Shown: piece after piece, positions 26,667 through 36,613 of the stretch
How the letters are laid out: each line of letters begins with the position of its first letter
How positions within the stretch are numbered: the stretch's first letter is position 1
Origin: Nevskiales bacterium
GTDB lineage: Bacteria > Pseudomonadota > Gammaproteobacteria > Nevskiales > Nevskiaceae
NCBI GenBank assembly: GCA_028698335.1
Contig: JAQVDP010000021.1
Location: 1-37,621 of the forward strand
Length of the DNA stretch: 37,621 bases
Direction of reading: 5' to 3'
Translations under genes and position numbers: made by a program
Notes under the pieces: generated by a model
What the model was told of the DNA's origin: nothing
Databases searched by the model: none
The model's input: the letters and a program-made list of their open reading frames with translations, nothing else

Positions 26667-27068
26667 GTGACTGGAATGACTGCATTGCTCGGCTTCGCCG
26701 CATGGACCTTGGCGCTGATCGCACTGGTCGTCGGCTGGCGCGGGCTCGAGATCGTCCGCGGCAAGCCGGCCAACAGCTGGGGTCGCGGCAACGCCATCGA
26801 GTCGCCGTCGCTGGTCAAGCGCGCCGAACACGCCCATCTGAACGCGCTGGAGAATCTGCCGATCTTTGCGGTCATCGTGCTCGTGGCGCAGGTGATCGGA
26901 AAATCCGCCGTGGTCGATGCCGTCGCCGCATGGGTGCTGTACGCGCGAATCGCCCAGGGTGTCACGCATCTGATCGGCGTGACGCATATCCTCGTCCTGA
27001 TCCGGGCGACCTTCTACGCCATCCAGTTCGGACTGTTCGCCTACCTGCTCTGGGGCCTGCTCGCCTGA
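26667..27068 (+). CDS. MAPEG family membrane protein
   Basis: A 133-residue protein with four membrane segments, of the MAPEG family (membrane-associated eicosanoid and glutathione metabolism). Its signature KRAEHAHLNALENLPIFAVIV (about 51-71) matches the family's R-x-x-x-A-H-x-N-x-x-E-N motif that binds glutathione. The rest is hydrophobic (MTALLGFAAWTLALIALVVGW, FYAIQFGLFAYLLWGLLA). A glutathione-linked peroxidase or transferase role is likely. GTG at 26667 is preferred over the ATG 9 nt later, since GAGGGGAG lies about 8 nt before it. Its TGA overlaps the next ATG (TGATG), coupling it to the SanA-like gene. Confidence 0.86.
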   Translation: MTGMTALLGFAAWTLALIALVVGWRGLEIVRGKPANSWGRGNAIESPSLVKRAEHAHLNALENLPIFAVIVLVAQVIGKSAVVDAVAAWVLYARIAQGVTHLIGVTHILVLIRATFYAIQFGLFAYLLWGLLA

Positions 27069-27745
27069 TGAAACCGTCCGTCAGACGCCTTCTTCGCCGC
27101 TGGTTGCTGGCGGGCTTTTTCGGTTTTGCGCTGTTCGTGCTGCTGTGCAACCGCTGGGTGATCAACAGCACCGACGCATATGTGTTCCGCAACTGGTCGC
27201 TGCTGCCGTTCAACGACGTGGGCCTCGTGCTCGGCACCAGCAAGTATCTGGAAAGCGGAAAGCCCAGCCCTGCGTTCAACGGCCGGATCCACTCGGCCGT
27301 TGAACTCTACTCGGCAGGCAAGGTCCGGCATCTGATCGTTTCCGGGGCCAACCCCGATTCGACCTACAACGAACCGCGCGCGATGTATCAGGCGCTGACC
27401 AAGGCGGGGATTCCGGAGAGCGCGATCACGATGGATTTCGCCGGATTCCGCACCTTCGATTCGATTGTCAGGGCCCGCGAGATCTTCGGCCTGACGCGAT
27501 TCACCGTGATCACCCAGAAGTATCACGCCTACCGGGCGGTTTTCATCGGCCGCAAGCTGGGCATGCAGACGGTGGCGTTCGTGGCACCAGCGACGGCGGA
27601 CGGCGATCAGGGTCGGCGCCATCCGATACGCGAAGTGTTTGCGCGCGCCAAGGCGGTGATGGACATCTTCCTGCTGCGAACCGAACCGAAGTTCCTGGGC
27701 CAGCCGGAACCGATCCGGCTGGCGCCGGAAGCCGAACCCACCTGA
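27068..27745 (+). CDS. SanA-like DUF218 membrane protein
   Basis: A 225-residue protein with one N-terminal membrane anchor (about 12-28, LLAGFFGFALFVLLC) followed by a DUF218 domain. Family blocks are VGLVLGTSKYLESGKPSPAFNGRIHSAVELY (31-61), HLIVSGAN, PRAMYQALTKAGIPESAI, DFAGFRTFDSIVRAREIF and TVITQKYHAYRAVFIGRKLGM. E. coli SanA affects envelope permeability and vancomycin resistance at high temperature; biochemistry is not settled. The gene overlaps the MAPEG stop by one base and ends before a long hairpin. Confidence 0.87.
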   Translation: MKPSVRRLLRRWLLAGFFGFALFVLLCNRWVINSTDAYVFRNWSLLPFNDVGLVLGTSKYLESGKPSPAFNGRIHSAVELYSAGKVRHLIVSGANPDSTYNEPRAMYQALTKAGIPESAITMDFAGFRTFDSIVRAREIFGLTRFTVITQKYHAYRAVFIGRKLGMQTVAFVAPATADGDQGRRHPIREVFARAKAVMDIFLLRTEPKFLGQPEPIRLAPEAEPT

Positions 27746-27761
27746 TATCTGCTCAGGCATG

Positions 27762-27795
27762 ACGACAAAGGCCGGCTTGCGCCGGCCTTTGTCGT
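27762..27795. terminator. Bidirectional hairpin between sanA-like and DUF1302 genes
   Basis: Perfect 15-bp arms (ACGACAAAGGCCGGC / GCCGGCCTTTGTCGT) with a TTGC loop lie between two convergent stops. Short A/T tracts at the stem base serve both directions, but no long U-tail follows. Confidence 0.75.
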
Positions 27796-27827
27796 ATGCG
27801 TCCCAAGCCGGGACCGGCGGAGCCATC

Positions 27828-29672
27828 CTAGAAGTTGTATTCGAACACCAGATCGGCGTAGTCGCGGTCACCCCACAGGTTCTGCTGCCCCGCGTCGAAA
27901 TACATGTAGTACCCGGCCTTCACCGTCCAGGCCTGCAGGTAGTTCACCGCAACGTGGGCGGAGACCTGCTTGCGATCCTTGACGAAATTGGTGATCGGCG
28001 TCGGGGTGATGCCCGCGACGTCGTGGTCGAAGCGCAGGCTCGGCTCGACCCGGAAGCGTTCGAACACGTTGTTGTAGGTCGCGCGCGCCGCCAGTTTGTA
28101 GCCCCATGAGAACGCGGTCGCATAGCCCTCGGTCTGCTGCGGCACCGCGATCCCGAACGCCGGCACCGTCGATGCCGAAACCAGGGCGGCGACATCGGCG
28201 TCGCCCGGCGCATAGGTGCCGGGTCCGTCGTACCGCATCACGCTCTGGGGCGGCAGATCGTGCACGTACACCGCGGCGGCTTCGGCGACAAAGATCAGCT
28301 GATCCCAGCGCGTCGCACGCAGCGGCCCGAAGATGCGCGTCACGCTGAAGTCGGCCTGGCTGACGTCATGCCGCTGCCAGCCCCGGATGTACTTGCCACC
28401 GAGCGCCGAACCGAACGGCAACGCCGGAGACGGCGTCACCTGGCTGGGCAGGCCGACGCCGGCCAGCAGCACCTCGACGTCGTCGAACTGCAGGGGCTGG
28501 TCGACCTTGTAGCTGTACTCACCCTGCCACGACCAGTTGCCGACCACCGTATTGAACGAAGTGCCGTAGAGCTGGATGTCTTCGGGGTACTCCAGGAAAT
28601 AGCGCCCCGTCGTCGACGGCGCGGCGTAGCTGGTCTTCGAGTATCCGCTGACCACCGGCAGGCGGCTGTGGTAGTTCATCGCGTAGAACGACAGATCCAT
28701 GTCGTTCAGGGACTCGATGAAGAAGTTCACCTTGAAGCCGAACTGGCCATCGTTGCCCGGATCGCGATCGGCGATACGCGGGATCGTGGTGTTCGGGAAG
28801 TTCTCCGGCGGCAGCCCGAAGGTGATGTTGGCGCGCTGCCCGCCGGTCCCGGCGAAATCGTTGGTCGACAGGTAGGTGCCCGCGGCGTCGATCTCCGAGT
28901 GATCCCACTTGAGCTGATAGAACGCCTCGACATTGATCGCGTCGAACAGGTAGGTCGAGAACCACGCCATCGCGGTCGGCATGAAGATCTCGTCGAGTTC
29001 GGCGCCGGGCACACGCGCCTGGTTGGCATCGAGTTCGATCATGCTGTTGATCCCGTGCAGGACGAACGTCGACTCACCCCAGTTGATGACCTGGCGCCCG
29101 ATCTTGAACGACAGGTCGAACAGGCCGACGTCGACGGACCCGTAGACGTAGGCATCGAGCAGATCGGCATCATTGCCGACGTAGTTGCGGACATCCTCGG
29201 TGCGCTGGTCGTAAACGGAGATCGGCACTTCCGAGGGCCGCCCCGTCGGGGTCAGGCCGACGCCGGGATCCGGCAGCCCGGGCGTCGGCGTGTAATAGTT
29301 GTTGCGATCGAACGGCGTGAAGCTGTTGAGCTTCTGGTTGAACACGTAGCTGCCGCGGACGAACACGCCGAAATCGCCGCGGGTGACCGTCAGGTCCGAC
29401 GTCAGCTTGGCCGCCGCCGAGACGATGTCGCCCGCGTCGAAAGCCAGATTGCCATCGTCGCCATTGGTCGAGAACGCGTTGCCGCCGTTGCCGATGCCGA
29501 TCAGATCCGGGTCGCGCGACTCGGTCCGCATCGCCGCACCGACGGTGAGGCGGTTGTCATTGTGGAACGACCAGTCGGCCGCACTCGCCGCGATCGGCAG
29601 CAGCACCGAGCCCACTGCCGTCAGCGCCAGCACCGCGGTTCCGCTCGTCTTCTTGTTCGTATGCTTGATCAT
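27828..29672 (-). CDS. DUF1302 family outer-membrane protein (second copy)
   Basis: A 614-residue DUF1302 protein with signal peptide (LLPIAASAADW). It shares the family order with the 841-residue copy at 15510: LTVGAAMRTESRDPDLIGIG, NGDDGNLAFDAGDIVSAAAKLTSDLTVTRGDFGVF, SFKIGRQVINWGES, EEVDIFM-like DEIFMPTAMAW, FYAMNYHSRLPVVSG, EYPEDIQLYGTSFNTVVGNWSWQGEYSYK, and a final strand ending DLVFEYNF. Phe at the C-terminus is the outer-membrane insertion signal. It starts 12 nt after the lipase stop, so it probably serves in handling of the lipase products at the outer membrane (inference). The two DUF1302 copies share motifs but differ widely in length. Confidence 0.87.
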   Translation of the reverse strand: MIKHTNKKTSGTAVLALTAVGSVLLPIAASAADWSFHNDNRLTVGAAMRTESRDPDLIGIGNGGNAFSTNGDDGNLAFDAGDIVSAAAKLTSDLTVTRGDFGVFVRGSYVFNQKLNSFTPFDRNNYYTPTPGLPDPGVGLTPTGRPSEVPISVYDQRTEDVRNYVGNDADLLDAYVYGSVDVGLFDLSFKIGRQVINWGESTFVLHGINSMIELDANQARVPGAELDEIFMPTAMAWFSTYLFDAINVEAFYQLKWDHSEIDAAGTYLSTNDFAGTGGQRANITFGLPPENFPNTTIPRIADRDPGNDGQFGFKVNFFIESLNDMDLSFYAMNYHSRLPVVSGYSKTSYAAPSTTGRYFLEYPEDIQLYGTSFNTVVGNWSWQGEYSYKVDQPLQFDDVEVLLAGVGLPSQVTPSPALPFGSALGGKYIRGWQRHDVSQADFSVTRIFGPLRATRWDQLIFVAEAAAVYVHDLPPQSVMRYDGPGTYAPGDADVAALVSASTVPAFGIAVPQQTEGYATAFSWGYKLAARATYNNVFERFRVEPSLRFDHDVAGITPTPITNFVKDRKQVSAHVAVNYLQAWTVKAGYYMYFDAGQQNLWGDRDYADLVFEYNF

Positions 29673-29684
29673 GGTCGCGTCTCC

Positions 29685-31940
29685 TCAGCGCTGTGCGGCG
29701 GCCGAAGCCGGGCACGGATTGCCGACCTTCAGGACGGTGCCGTCGGTCGCCAGGAACGTGGCGGTCTGCCCCTGCATCTCGCAGGTCGCGTCGAGCGACG
29801 CCGCCGGGCTGAGAATCGACCCGTGATCCCCCTGGTTGAACCGGACCACGTTGTTGCGCGCGGCGTCCCCGGTCAGCACCTGCGCCGCAGCCGGCACATC
29901 CAGGCCGTCCTGCGCGTCGGGCCCCGGGACATAGCCGAGCCCCATGATCCGCGCCAGCGGATCGGTGCCCGCCAGATAGCCGGGAACGGTCAGGGTGTCG
30001 ACGGTGTTGCACTCGCCACCGGCGATCGCACAGTTGGGCACGACCGCGTCCCCGCTGACCTCGATCATGTGGATCGGATGCAGGGCCGCCGCCGCAGTGG
30101 CGTAGTTGATCGGATCGGCGTCATCGATGACCGTCTGCGCGAAGCGGACGAAGGTCTCGAAGTTGTCGTTGCCCTCGACGATGCTGCCGTCGCTGGCGGC
30201 GAACAGGCCCGCCGCGATCCGCGGACCGAAGGTGGCCGATGCGTCGAGCAGCTTGGCGATCCCGCCGCCGGGCATCGCCAGCGTGGCAGCGCCGATGCTG
30301 TCGTCCACGCCGAGCATCGTCGCTCCGACGATGCCGCCGAGCGAATGTCCGACGAAGCGCACCGTCGATCCGTCGAGGAACGCCCCCGTCGGCACGAAGC
30401 CCGCCGCGGTCGGCTGCAGGATCAGGGCCGTGGCCAGGGACTCCCGCAACGTGAACAGATCGGTCACCGCCTGACGCAGGTTGTCCCGGCTCGTCAGCAG
30501 GCTGCTGAGGTTGATGAAGTGCGTTCCGGACGCGTCGACGATGCCGTCGGCCGGCGGAGCGCCGGTCTGGTTGTCGACCAGATCCAGATCGAAGGTCCGC
30601 TCGGTCGTTCCCGGGACCCGCAGGGCATTGTCGGGTTCGACCCCGTGCAGCGGCAGGTCGATCGCAATCGCCGCGAAGCCCGCCGCGGCGAGGGCCGGCG
30701 CCAGCGCCAGCATCTGTGAACGATTGCCGGTGATGCCATGCTGGAAGATGACGACGGGCCAGCCCCCGGCTGGCATCGACTGCCCGCTGTTCTGGTTCGG
30801 GATCGTCATCAGCACCGGCACCGTCTGCGCGGCACGCGCCAGCGGCGCCGGGAAGCAGCCGGTGGTGCTGACACTGACGGCGCCGGCCTGCGCCAGGGCG
30901 GCACAGGGGGTGCCCGTCGGCGTGTTGCCGTCGGTCACCACCGCGGGGTCGGCATGCCAGAACGTCGTCAGCGGGTTGTCCGGCGCGCCGTCGACGGTGA
31001 AATCCGGATCGTCCGCACTGGCGCTGGCGTCGGCAAGGTAGTACGGCAGGCTGATGCTGCCGACGTAGATGTCGGCAACCGGAGGCAGCGCGGGCACCGC
31101 GTCCTGCACCGTCAGCCCCGACGCGATCAGTTGCAGCGCCTGAGCCGACGCGTTTTCGCGCAGATACGCCAACGATATCCCCTGCGACTGGGTCGTGAAC
31201 GGCCAGGCGATCACCAGACTCTCGGCACTCAGCCCCGCCGCGCCGAGCGCCGGCAGGATCTGCGCCTGATAGAGCTGACGGATGCCCTCCAGCGTCGCCC
31301 GCTGGCTGGCGCTGAGCAGCGTCAGCACCGGCTCGCTGCCGGCGGCGAACTGGGCATCGACCGTCTGCGCCGACACCACGACGCGGAACAGATCCGCCGG
31401 TTCGGCCGGCAGACCATCGACGGACTGCAACTGGCGGGTCACCGCAACCAGGTAGGTCGTCGCCGGAGACAAGGGCTTGAGCGGCTCGATCAGCAATCGC
31501 GTGCGCAGCAGGTTCAGCGGCACGCCGGTGGCCGGATCGACCGCCGGCGACGACAGCACCCGATAGTCCACCCCCGGCACCAGCGCCGAGAACGTCTTGG
31601 TGTTGATGATGACGATCGAACCCGGCGCGTTGGCCGTGTCGATGTCGACGCCACCGATGAAGTCGGTGAACAGCGAACCGACCGTCGAGAAGCCGTCCAG
31701 GTAGTTGGCGGCGGTGACGAACGGCGCATTGCTGCCGTTGGGGATGTTCAGCGTGGCATCGGTCGTCCCGGTGAACAGGCCGTCGTTCGGAAACGGAATC
31801 ACCGCGCTGGCGGCGACCGGATCGAACAGCGAGAACGCCTTGTCAGGAGACGCCGCCAGCCCGCCGTCGCCATTGTCCGCCTTGCCGCACGCGACCAACG
31901 CCGCAGCCAATAGCAGCGGCACCCACTTGGAATACGTCAT
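29685..31940 (-). CDS. VolA/Pla-1-like surface lipoprotein lipase
   Basis: A 751-residue lipoprotein with lipobox LVAC (C18). The first 270 residues or so match the bacterial virulence-factor lipase N-terminal domain (LFDPVAASAVIPFPNDGLF, LNIPN, GFSTVGSLFTDF, LRTRLLIEPLKPLSPATTYLVAVTRQLQ). The C-terminal alpha/beta-hydrolase domain has WPVVIFQHGITGNRSQMLALAPALAAAGFAAIAIDLPLHG and the elbow GHSLGG with S533. A His in NQGDHGSIL is the likely catalytic base. Pla-1/cef and VolA enzymes are secreted or surface-exposed lipases that free fatty acids from (lyso)phospholipids. ATG 31940 is chosen for its AAGGAGAG ribosome site. DUF1302 follows in the same unit. Confidence 0.88.
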   Translation of the reverse strand: MTYSKWVPLLLAAALVACGKADNGDGGLAASPDKAFSLFDPVAASAVIPFPNDGLFTGTTDATLNIPNGSNAPFVTAANYLDGFSTVGSLFTDFIGGVDIDTANAPGSIVIINTKTFSALVPGVDYRVLSSPAVDPATGVPLNLLRTRLLIEPLKPLSPATTYLVAVTRQLQSVDGLPAEPADLFRVVVSAQTVDAQFAAGSEPVLTLLSASQRATLEGIRQLYQAQILPALGAAGLSAESLVIAWPFTTQSQGISLAYLRENASAQALQLIASGLTVQDAVPALPPVADIYVGSISLPYYLADASASADDPDFTVDGAPDNPLTTFWHADPAVVTDGNTPTGTPCAALAQAGAVSVSTTGCFPAPLARAAQTVPVLMTIPNQNSGQSMPAGGWPVVIFQHGITGNRSQMLALAPALAAAGFAAIAIDLPLHGVEPDNALRVPGTTERTFDLDLVDNQTGAPPADGIVDASGTHFINLSSLLTSRDNLRQAVTDLFTLRESLATALILQPTAAGFVPTGAFLDGSTVRFVGHSLGGIVGATMLGVDDSIGAATLAMPGGGIAKLLDASATFGPRIAAGLFAASDGSIVEGNDNFETFVRFAQTVIDDADPINYATAAAALHPIHMIEVSGDAVVPNCAIAGGECNTVDTLTVPGYLAGTDPLARIMGLGYVPGPDAQDGLDVPAAAQVLTGDAARNNVVRFNQGDHGSILSPAASLDATCEMQGQTATFLATDGTVLKVGNPCPASAAAQR

Positions 31941-32121
31941 CGAGGCTCTCCTTGTGCGCACTGTCGAGGGGCATTCCCCTCACCCGTCCGTATCCGGCCT
32001 GAGGCGGCCGGTCTATTGTGTAAGCGGGTTCAGTATCGCGCCGTAAAACGCGGAGGCCAATCGAGTTTCTGACGGAACAGCGCCGCTCAGCTACCGTTCG
32101 TCGGATTGCTGCAACGCACCA

Positions 32122-33675
32122 TCAGGAGGCATCGAATCCGGGCTCGCCCCGTAACAGGTCAGTCACCGCCGAGCGCCAGCCATCGCCGGCGACCAGCAGC
32201 GACAGCGGCATGCGACGGCGCGCGACATCCTCGACCGTGCTCGCCATCTCGGCACGCACCGCATGCACCGCTTCGGCGGCGACGAATGGCGCATCCGGAT
32301 GGATGCGGGCAGCCAGCGCGGGGCGCGCCGCGATGAGCGCGAGCATCGCCTCGATTCCGGTGCCGTGGCGCTGACTCAGCCAGCGCGCGGCTTCCAGGTC
32401 GACGCCGGCCTGGGCCAGCTGCGCGATCGCCTGCGACTGCCAGGTCTCGAACATCTCCTGCGGCGCGCCGGGGAGCGGATGCAGCTGCGTCACCGGCGCC
32501 GGCGCGCGACTGCCGAGCTGGGCATAGACCTTGTCGACGATGCTCTGGCTGTCGAAGCGGGCCGTGGTGTACTTGCCGCCGACGTGCATCAGCAGACCCG
32601 GGCGCGGATTCAGGACCTCGAAGTCCCGCGTCACCGCCGACAGGGATTCGGCGTCGACCGCCTGCAGCATGCGCACGCCGGCGAAGCGCCCGATCACATC
32701 GGCTTCGGTCCAGCCGATTCCAGGCATGCCGCGGCGCACGCCGTCGAGCAGGTAACGGGTTTCCTCGTCCGTCGGCTGGGCTTCCGAGGGATGCCGGACC
32801 TCTTCTTCGGTGGTGCCGACCAGCGTGCGTCCGTACCACGGGATCACGAAGAACACGCGCCCGTCCTTCGCCGTCAGCAGGAAGGCATCGTTGCAGCCGG
32901 GCACGGCCGGCAGCACCAGATGGGTGCCCTTGATCAGCGTCACCTTCGGCGCCGCGGCACCGGGCAGGAACGGCGCCCACGGACCGGCGGCGTTGACCAC
33001 GACCTTGGCGCGCAGATCGAAGGTTTCATCCCCGGCCAGATCCCGGACCTGGGCGCCACAGACACGCCCCTTGCCATCGTCGAGCAGCGACAGCGCCTCG
33101 ACCCGGTTGGCGCAGACCGCACCGAAGGCCTGCGCCGAAGCGGCGACGAGCAGATTGACGCGGGCGTCGTCCTCCTGGCAGTCACCGTAGCGGAACGCCC
33201 CAAGCAGACCCTCGGGGTCGACGAAGGGGTAGTCCGACAGCAGCTGCCGGCGTCCGAAATAGCGATGCCGCGAGACCGGCTGATGCCCGATCGCCATCAG
33301 GTCGTAGAGCGTCAGTCCCGCGGCGATCATCGGGCGCCCGACGCGCCCGCCCTTCCACATCGGCAGATAGAAATTGAGCGGTCGCACCAGATGCGGCGCG
33401 ATCCGGAACAGCGTTCTGCGCTCGCGCAGCGCGTGGCGGACCAAGCCGAACTCGTACTGCTCGAGATAGCGCAGGCCGCCGTGGATCAGCTTGCTCGAGG
33501 CCGACGAGGTGCCGGCGCCCCAGTCGCTCTTCTCGACCAGGGCCACCGACAGTCCCCGACTGGCGGCGTCATAGGCGGCCCAGGCGCCATAGATCCCGCC
33601 GCCGATCACCAGCAGGTCGAAACTGCCATCGCGCAGGGCCCCGATATCACGCTGAAACGGAAAAGCCTTCTTCAT
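32122..33675 (-). CDS. glpD: Glycerol-3-phosphate dehydrogenase, FAD-dependent (GlpD)
   Basis: A 517-residue flavoprotein that oxidises sn-glycerol-3-phosphate to dihydroxyacetone phosphate at the inner membrane and feeds electrons to quinone. The FAD-binding motif GGGIYG (25-30) and the family blocks SDWGAGTSSASSKLIHGGLRYLEQYEFGLVRHALRERRTLFRIAPHLV are complete. Also seen are GTHLVLP, FFVIPW, LVGTTEEEV and LMHVGGKYTTAR, typical of GlpD/GlpA; length is near E. coli GlpD (501). AGGGAG lies 6 nt before the ATG. It follows the SDR gene by 38 nt as the second gene of a pair. It sits close to a lipase and could use glycerol released from lipids. Confidence 0.93.
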   Translation of the reverse strand: MKKAFPFQRDIGALRDGSFDLLVIGGGIYGAWAAYDAASRGLSVALVEKSDWGAGTSSASSKLIHGGLRYLEQYEFGLVRHALRERRTLFRIAPHLVRPLNFYLPMWKGGRVGRPMIAAGLTLYDLMAIGHQPVSRHRYFGRRQLLSDYPFVDPEGLLGAFRYGDCQEDDARVNLLVAASAQAFGAVCANRVEALSLLDDGKGRVCGAQVRDLAGDETFDLRAKVVVNAAGPWAPFLPGAAAPKVTLIKGTHLVLPAVPGCNDAFLLTAKDGRVFFVIPWYGRTLVGTTEEEVRHPSEAQPTDEETRYLLDGVRRGMPGIGWTEADVIGRFAGVRMLQAVDAESLSAVTRDFEVLNPRPGLLMHVGGKYTTARFDSQSIVDKVYAQLGSRAPAPVTQLHPLPGAPQEMFETWQSQAIAQLAQAGVDLEAARWLSQRHGTGIEAMLALIAARPALAARIHPDAPFVAAEAVHAVRAEMASTVEDVARRRMPLSLLVAGDGWRSAVTDLLRGEPGFDAS

Positions 33676-33713
33676 CCATCGCTCCCTGTTGGACGCAGCC
33701 GCCGATCCGACCG

Positions 33714-34397
33714 CTACTTGTAGACCGTCTCGATGTCGAAGTGCCCCTTGGGCTGCCGGTGCAACTGGACGTAGGCCTCGGCGATATGCCGCGGATCGAA
33801 CTTGGTGCCGCGCTGCACGAAGCCGTGCACGGTGACGGTCGCCACATGCACGCCGTGCGTCCCGAGATCCTGCGCCAGGGTATAGGTCAGTGAACGCAGC
33901 GCGGCCTTGTCCATCGACAAGGAGGCATAGTCCGCCGCCGGCTCGTAGGCGAACCCGCCGCCGGTGAACAGGATCGTGCCGCTGCCGCGCTGGATCATCG
34001 CCGGCGCCACGCTGCGCGCCGCGATCAGCGCACCGACGACATTGGTGCGGAAATCGTCGAGCACCTGTTCGCTCGAAACCACCATCGGCCGTCCGATCTC
34101 GAAGGTGGCGACGTTGTACACGAGCACCGCCGGATCGCCGAGGTCGGCCCGCGCCGCGTCGAGTCCCTTCATCAAGGAGGCTTCGTCGCTGGCGTCGGCC
34201 GCGTAGGCGCGCGCCGTGCGCCCGGTCTTCTTGTCGATGTCGGCGCACATCGACTGCAATCGCGCCGGTTGCCGCGCCAGCAGCGCGATGTCGTAGCCCT
34301 CGGCGGCAAATGCCATCGCGACGGCCTTGCCGATGCCCGGGCCGGCCCCCACGATCACGCAGCTCTGGCGCTGCGTCTCTGATCCAGAGTCGGTCAT
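33714..34397 (-). CDS. Short-chain dehydrogenase/reductase with atypical active site
   Basis: A 227-residue SDR-fold protein. The dinucleotide loop is GAGPGIG (17-23), with N95 and catalytic-type N119 present. The usual catalytic Ser is replaced by the glycine-rich TGGG (145-148). The Tyr-x-x-x-Lys motif is displaced: Y157 lies seven rather than four residues before K164 (in YASLSMDKAALRSL). The position four before K164 is Leu. Classical hydride-transfer chemistry is doubtful unless Y157 is repositioned. The substrate is unknown and NAD(P) binding seems intact. AGGAA precedes the ATG by 4 nt. It is first in a two-gene unit with glpD. Confidence 0.85.
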   Translation of the reverse strand: MTDSGSETQRQSCVIVGAGPGIGKAVAMAFAAEGYDIALLARQPARLQSMCADIDKKTGRTARAYAADASDEASLMKGLDAARADLGDPAVLVYNVATFEIGRPMVVSSEQVLDDFRTNVVGALIAARSVAPAMIQRGSGTILFTGGGFAYEPAADYASLSMDKAALRSLTYTLAQDLGTHGVHVATVTVHGFVQRGTKFDPRHIAEAYVQLHRQPKGHFDIETVYK

Positions 34398-34631
34398 ACG
34401 TTTCCTGATTGTTGGACGAACGAGGATGCACCCTCGACACCATCATAGTCCGGCCCGCGCCACGGACCCAGCCTTGGGCGAAATTTCGGCCAGCCGGCAC
34501 GCCTGGCGAGTCATGCCAAAAGGGTTCAAACTGGTCGCCGTCCACATTGCGATCAGCGCGCGGCGAATGCCGCCGGGAGCTGCCGGCCGTCGATCGCCGA
34601 ACTTGAAGATGACGCAAGGCGCGAGCACAGG

Positions 34632-35849
34632 ATGAACGACCATTCCAAGCTGCTGGACCAACTGCGAATCGACCGGACGGTGGAAGCGGCCAGCCGTTCG
34701 ACGATATGGCCGTGGCTGCTGATCTGCGGACTGCTGGTCGCCGGCGCGATCGGCGCCTACATCCGGTGGTCCGGTGACACGCCGATCACGGTGCGCAGCG
34801 CAACCGCACGCGCGTTGAATCCGGAGACGACGGCCGCGTCGGTGCTCGACGCCTCCGGCTACGTCGTCGCCCGGCGTCAGGCGACGGTCTCGTCGAAGGT
34901 CACCGGCAAGGTCACCGAGGTCCTCATCGAAGAAGGCCAGGCAGTCCGCCAGGGCGACGTGCTGGCCCGGATCGACGACTCCAACGCCCGTGCGCAGCTG
35001 GCGCTGGCGCAGTCACAGCTGCAGGCCGCCCGTACCCAGCTCACCGAGATCAACGTCCAGCTCGCCGAGGCCGAACGCCAACTGCGCCGGACGCGTGAAC
35101 TGTCGGATCGGCAGCTCGTCAGCGATCAGGCGCTGGACAGCGCCCAGGCCAGCGTCGACGGGCTCAAGGCGCGCCTCGCCACGACGCGCAGCAATGTCGT
35201 CGTGGCGGAGCGCAGCGTCGCCGTCCAGCAACAGCAGCTCGACGACACCGTGGTGCGCGCGCCCTTCGACGGCGTGATCACCATCAAGAACGCCCAGCCG
35301 GGCGAGATGATCTCGCCGCTGTCCGCGGGCGGAGCCGGAACCCGGACCGGCATCGGCACGCTCGTCGACATGCGATCGCTCGAAGTCGAGGTGGACGTCA
35401 ACGAGAATTTCATCAACCGCGTCGAATCCGGACAGAAGGTCACCGCCCGTCTCAACGCCTACCCCGACTGGCGGATTCCGGCCGGCGTGATCGCGGTGAT
35501 CCCGACCGCCGATCGCAGCAAGGCCACGGTCAAGGTCCGGATCGGGCTCGACGTCGAGGATCCGCGCATCCTTCCCGAGATGGGCGTGCGCGTGTCGTTC
35601 ATGGACGCCGCGGCGCAGAGCCCGGAGCCGCAGGCCGTCGGCGCCGGCGTCCTGATTCCCGCCGAAGCGGTGCACGACGGCGAGGTCTTTGTCATCGACG
35701 CCGGCCATGTCGAGCGCCGCGCCGTCGTCACCGGCGGCTCGGACGGCACCGACATGATCGTCATGTCGGGGCTGCGCCGCGGCGAACGCGTCGCGATCGG
35801 TGCGCTGTCCGAGCTGTCCGACGGCGCGAAGGTGCAGGTGACCGACTGA
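34632..35849 (+). CDS. MacA/DevB-like periplasmic adaptor (membrane fusion) protein
   Basis: A 405-residue HlyD/RND-type membrane fusion protein. An N-terminal membrane anchor (about 25-44, IWPWLLICGLLVAGAIGAYI) precedes a split lipoyl domain (ASGYVVARRQATVSSKVTGKVTEVLIEEGQAVRQGDVLARID, and later VRAPFDGVITIKNAQPGEMISPLS). The coiled-coil hairpin between them (about 120-200) is the tip contacting an outer-membrane channel. The beta-barrel domain follows. It is the first gene of an ABC export set with an ATPase and a permease next to it, most like MacAB/DevBCA. No TolC-type gene is present in the window. The 234 nt upstream, shared with the divergent SDR gene, shows no clear promoter. Confidence 0.93.
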   Translation: MNDHSKLLDQLRIDRTVEAASRSTIWPWLLICGLLVAGAIGAYIRWSGDTPITVRSATARALNPETTAASVLDASGYVVARRQATVSSKVTGKVTEVLIEEGQAVRQGDVLARIDDSNARAQLALAQSQLQAARTQLTEINVQLAEAERQLRRTRELSDRQLVSDQALDSAQASVDGLKARLATTRSNVVVAERSVAVQQQQLDDTVVRAPFDGVITIKNAQPGEMISPLSAGGAGTRTGIGTLVDMRSLEVEVDVNENFINRVESGQKVTARLNAYPDWRIPAGVIAVIPTADRSKATVKVRIGLDVEDPRILPEMGVRVSFMDAAAQSPEPQAVGAGVLIPAEAVHDGEVFVIDAGHVERRAVVTGGSDGTDMIVMSGLRRGERVAIGALSELSDGAKVQVTD

Positions 35850-35914
35850 TCCACGGCGGCTTGCCGCGCGACACTGCCGGCAGCGATGCCGACCACAACC
35901 AGCTGGGGGAACAC

Positions 35915-36609
<695 letters not shown>

Positions 36610-36613
<4 letters not shown>

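Noticed and set aside
28260-30719. An 819-codon plus-strand open frame across the DUF1302 and lipase genes
   Set aside because: Low-complexity Arg/Asp/Val product antisense to two well-supported genes; typical of GC-rich DNA.
31994-32011. CCGGCC...GGCCGG inverted repeat between the lipase and glpD genes
   Set aside because: Short GC-only arms are expected by chance in this base composition, and no T-run follows.
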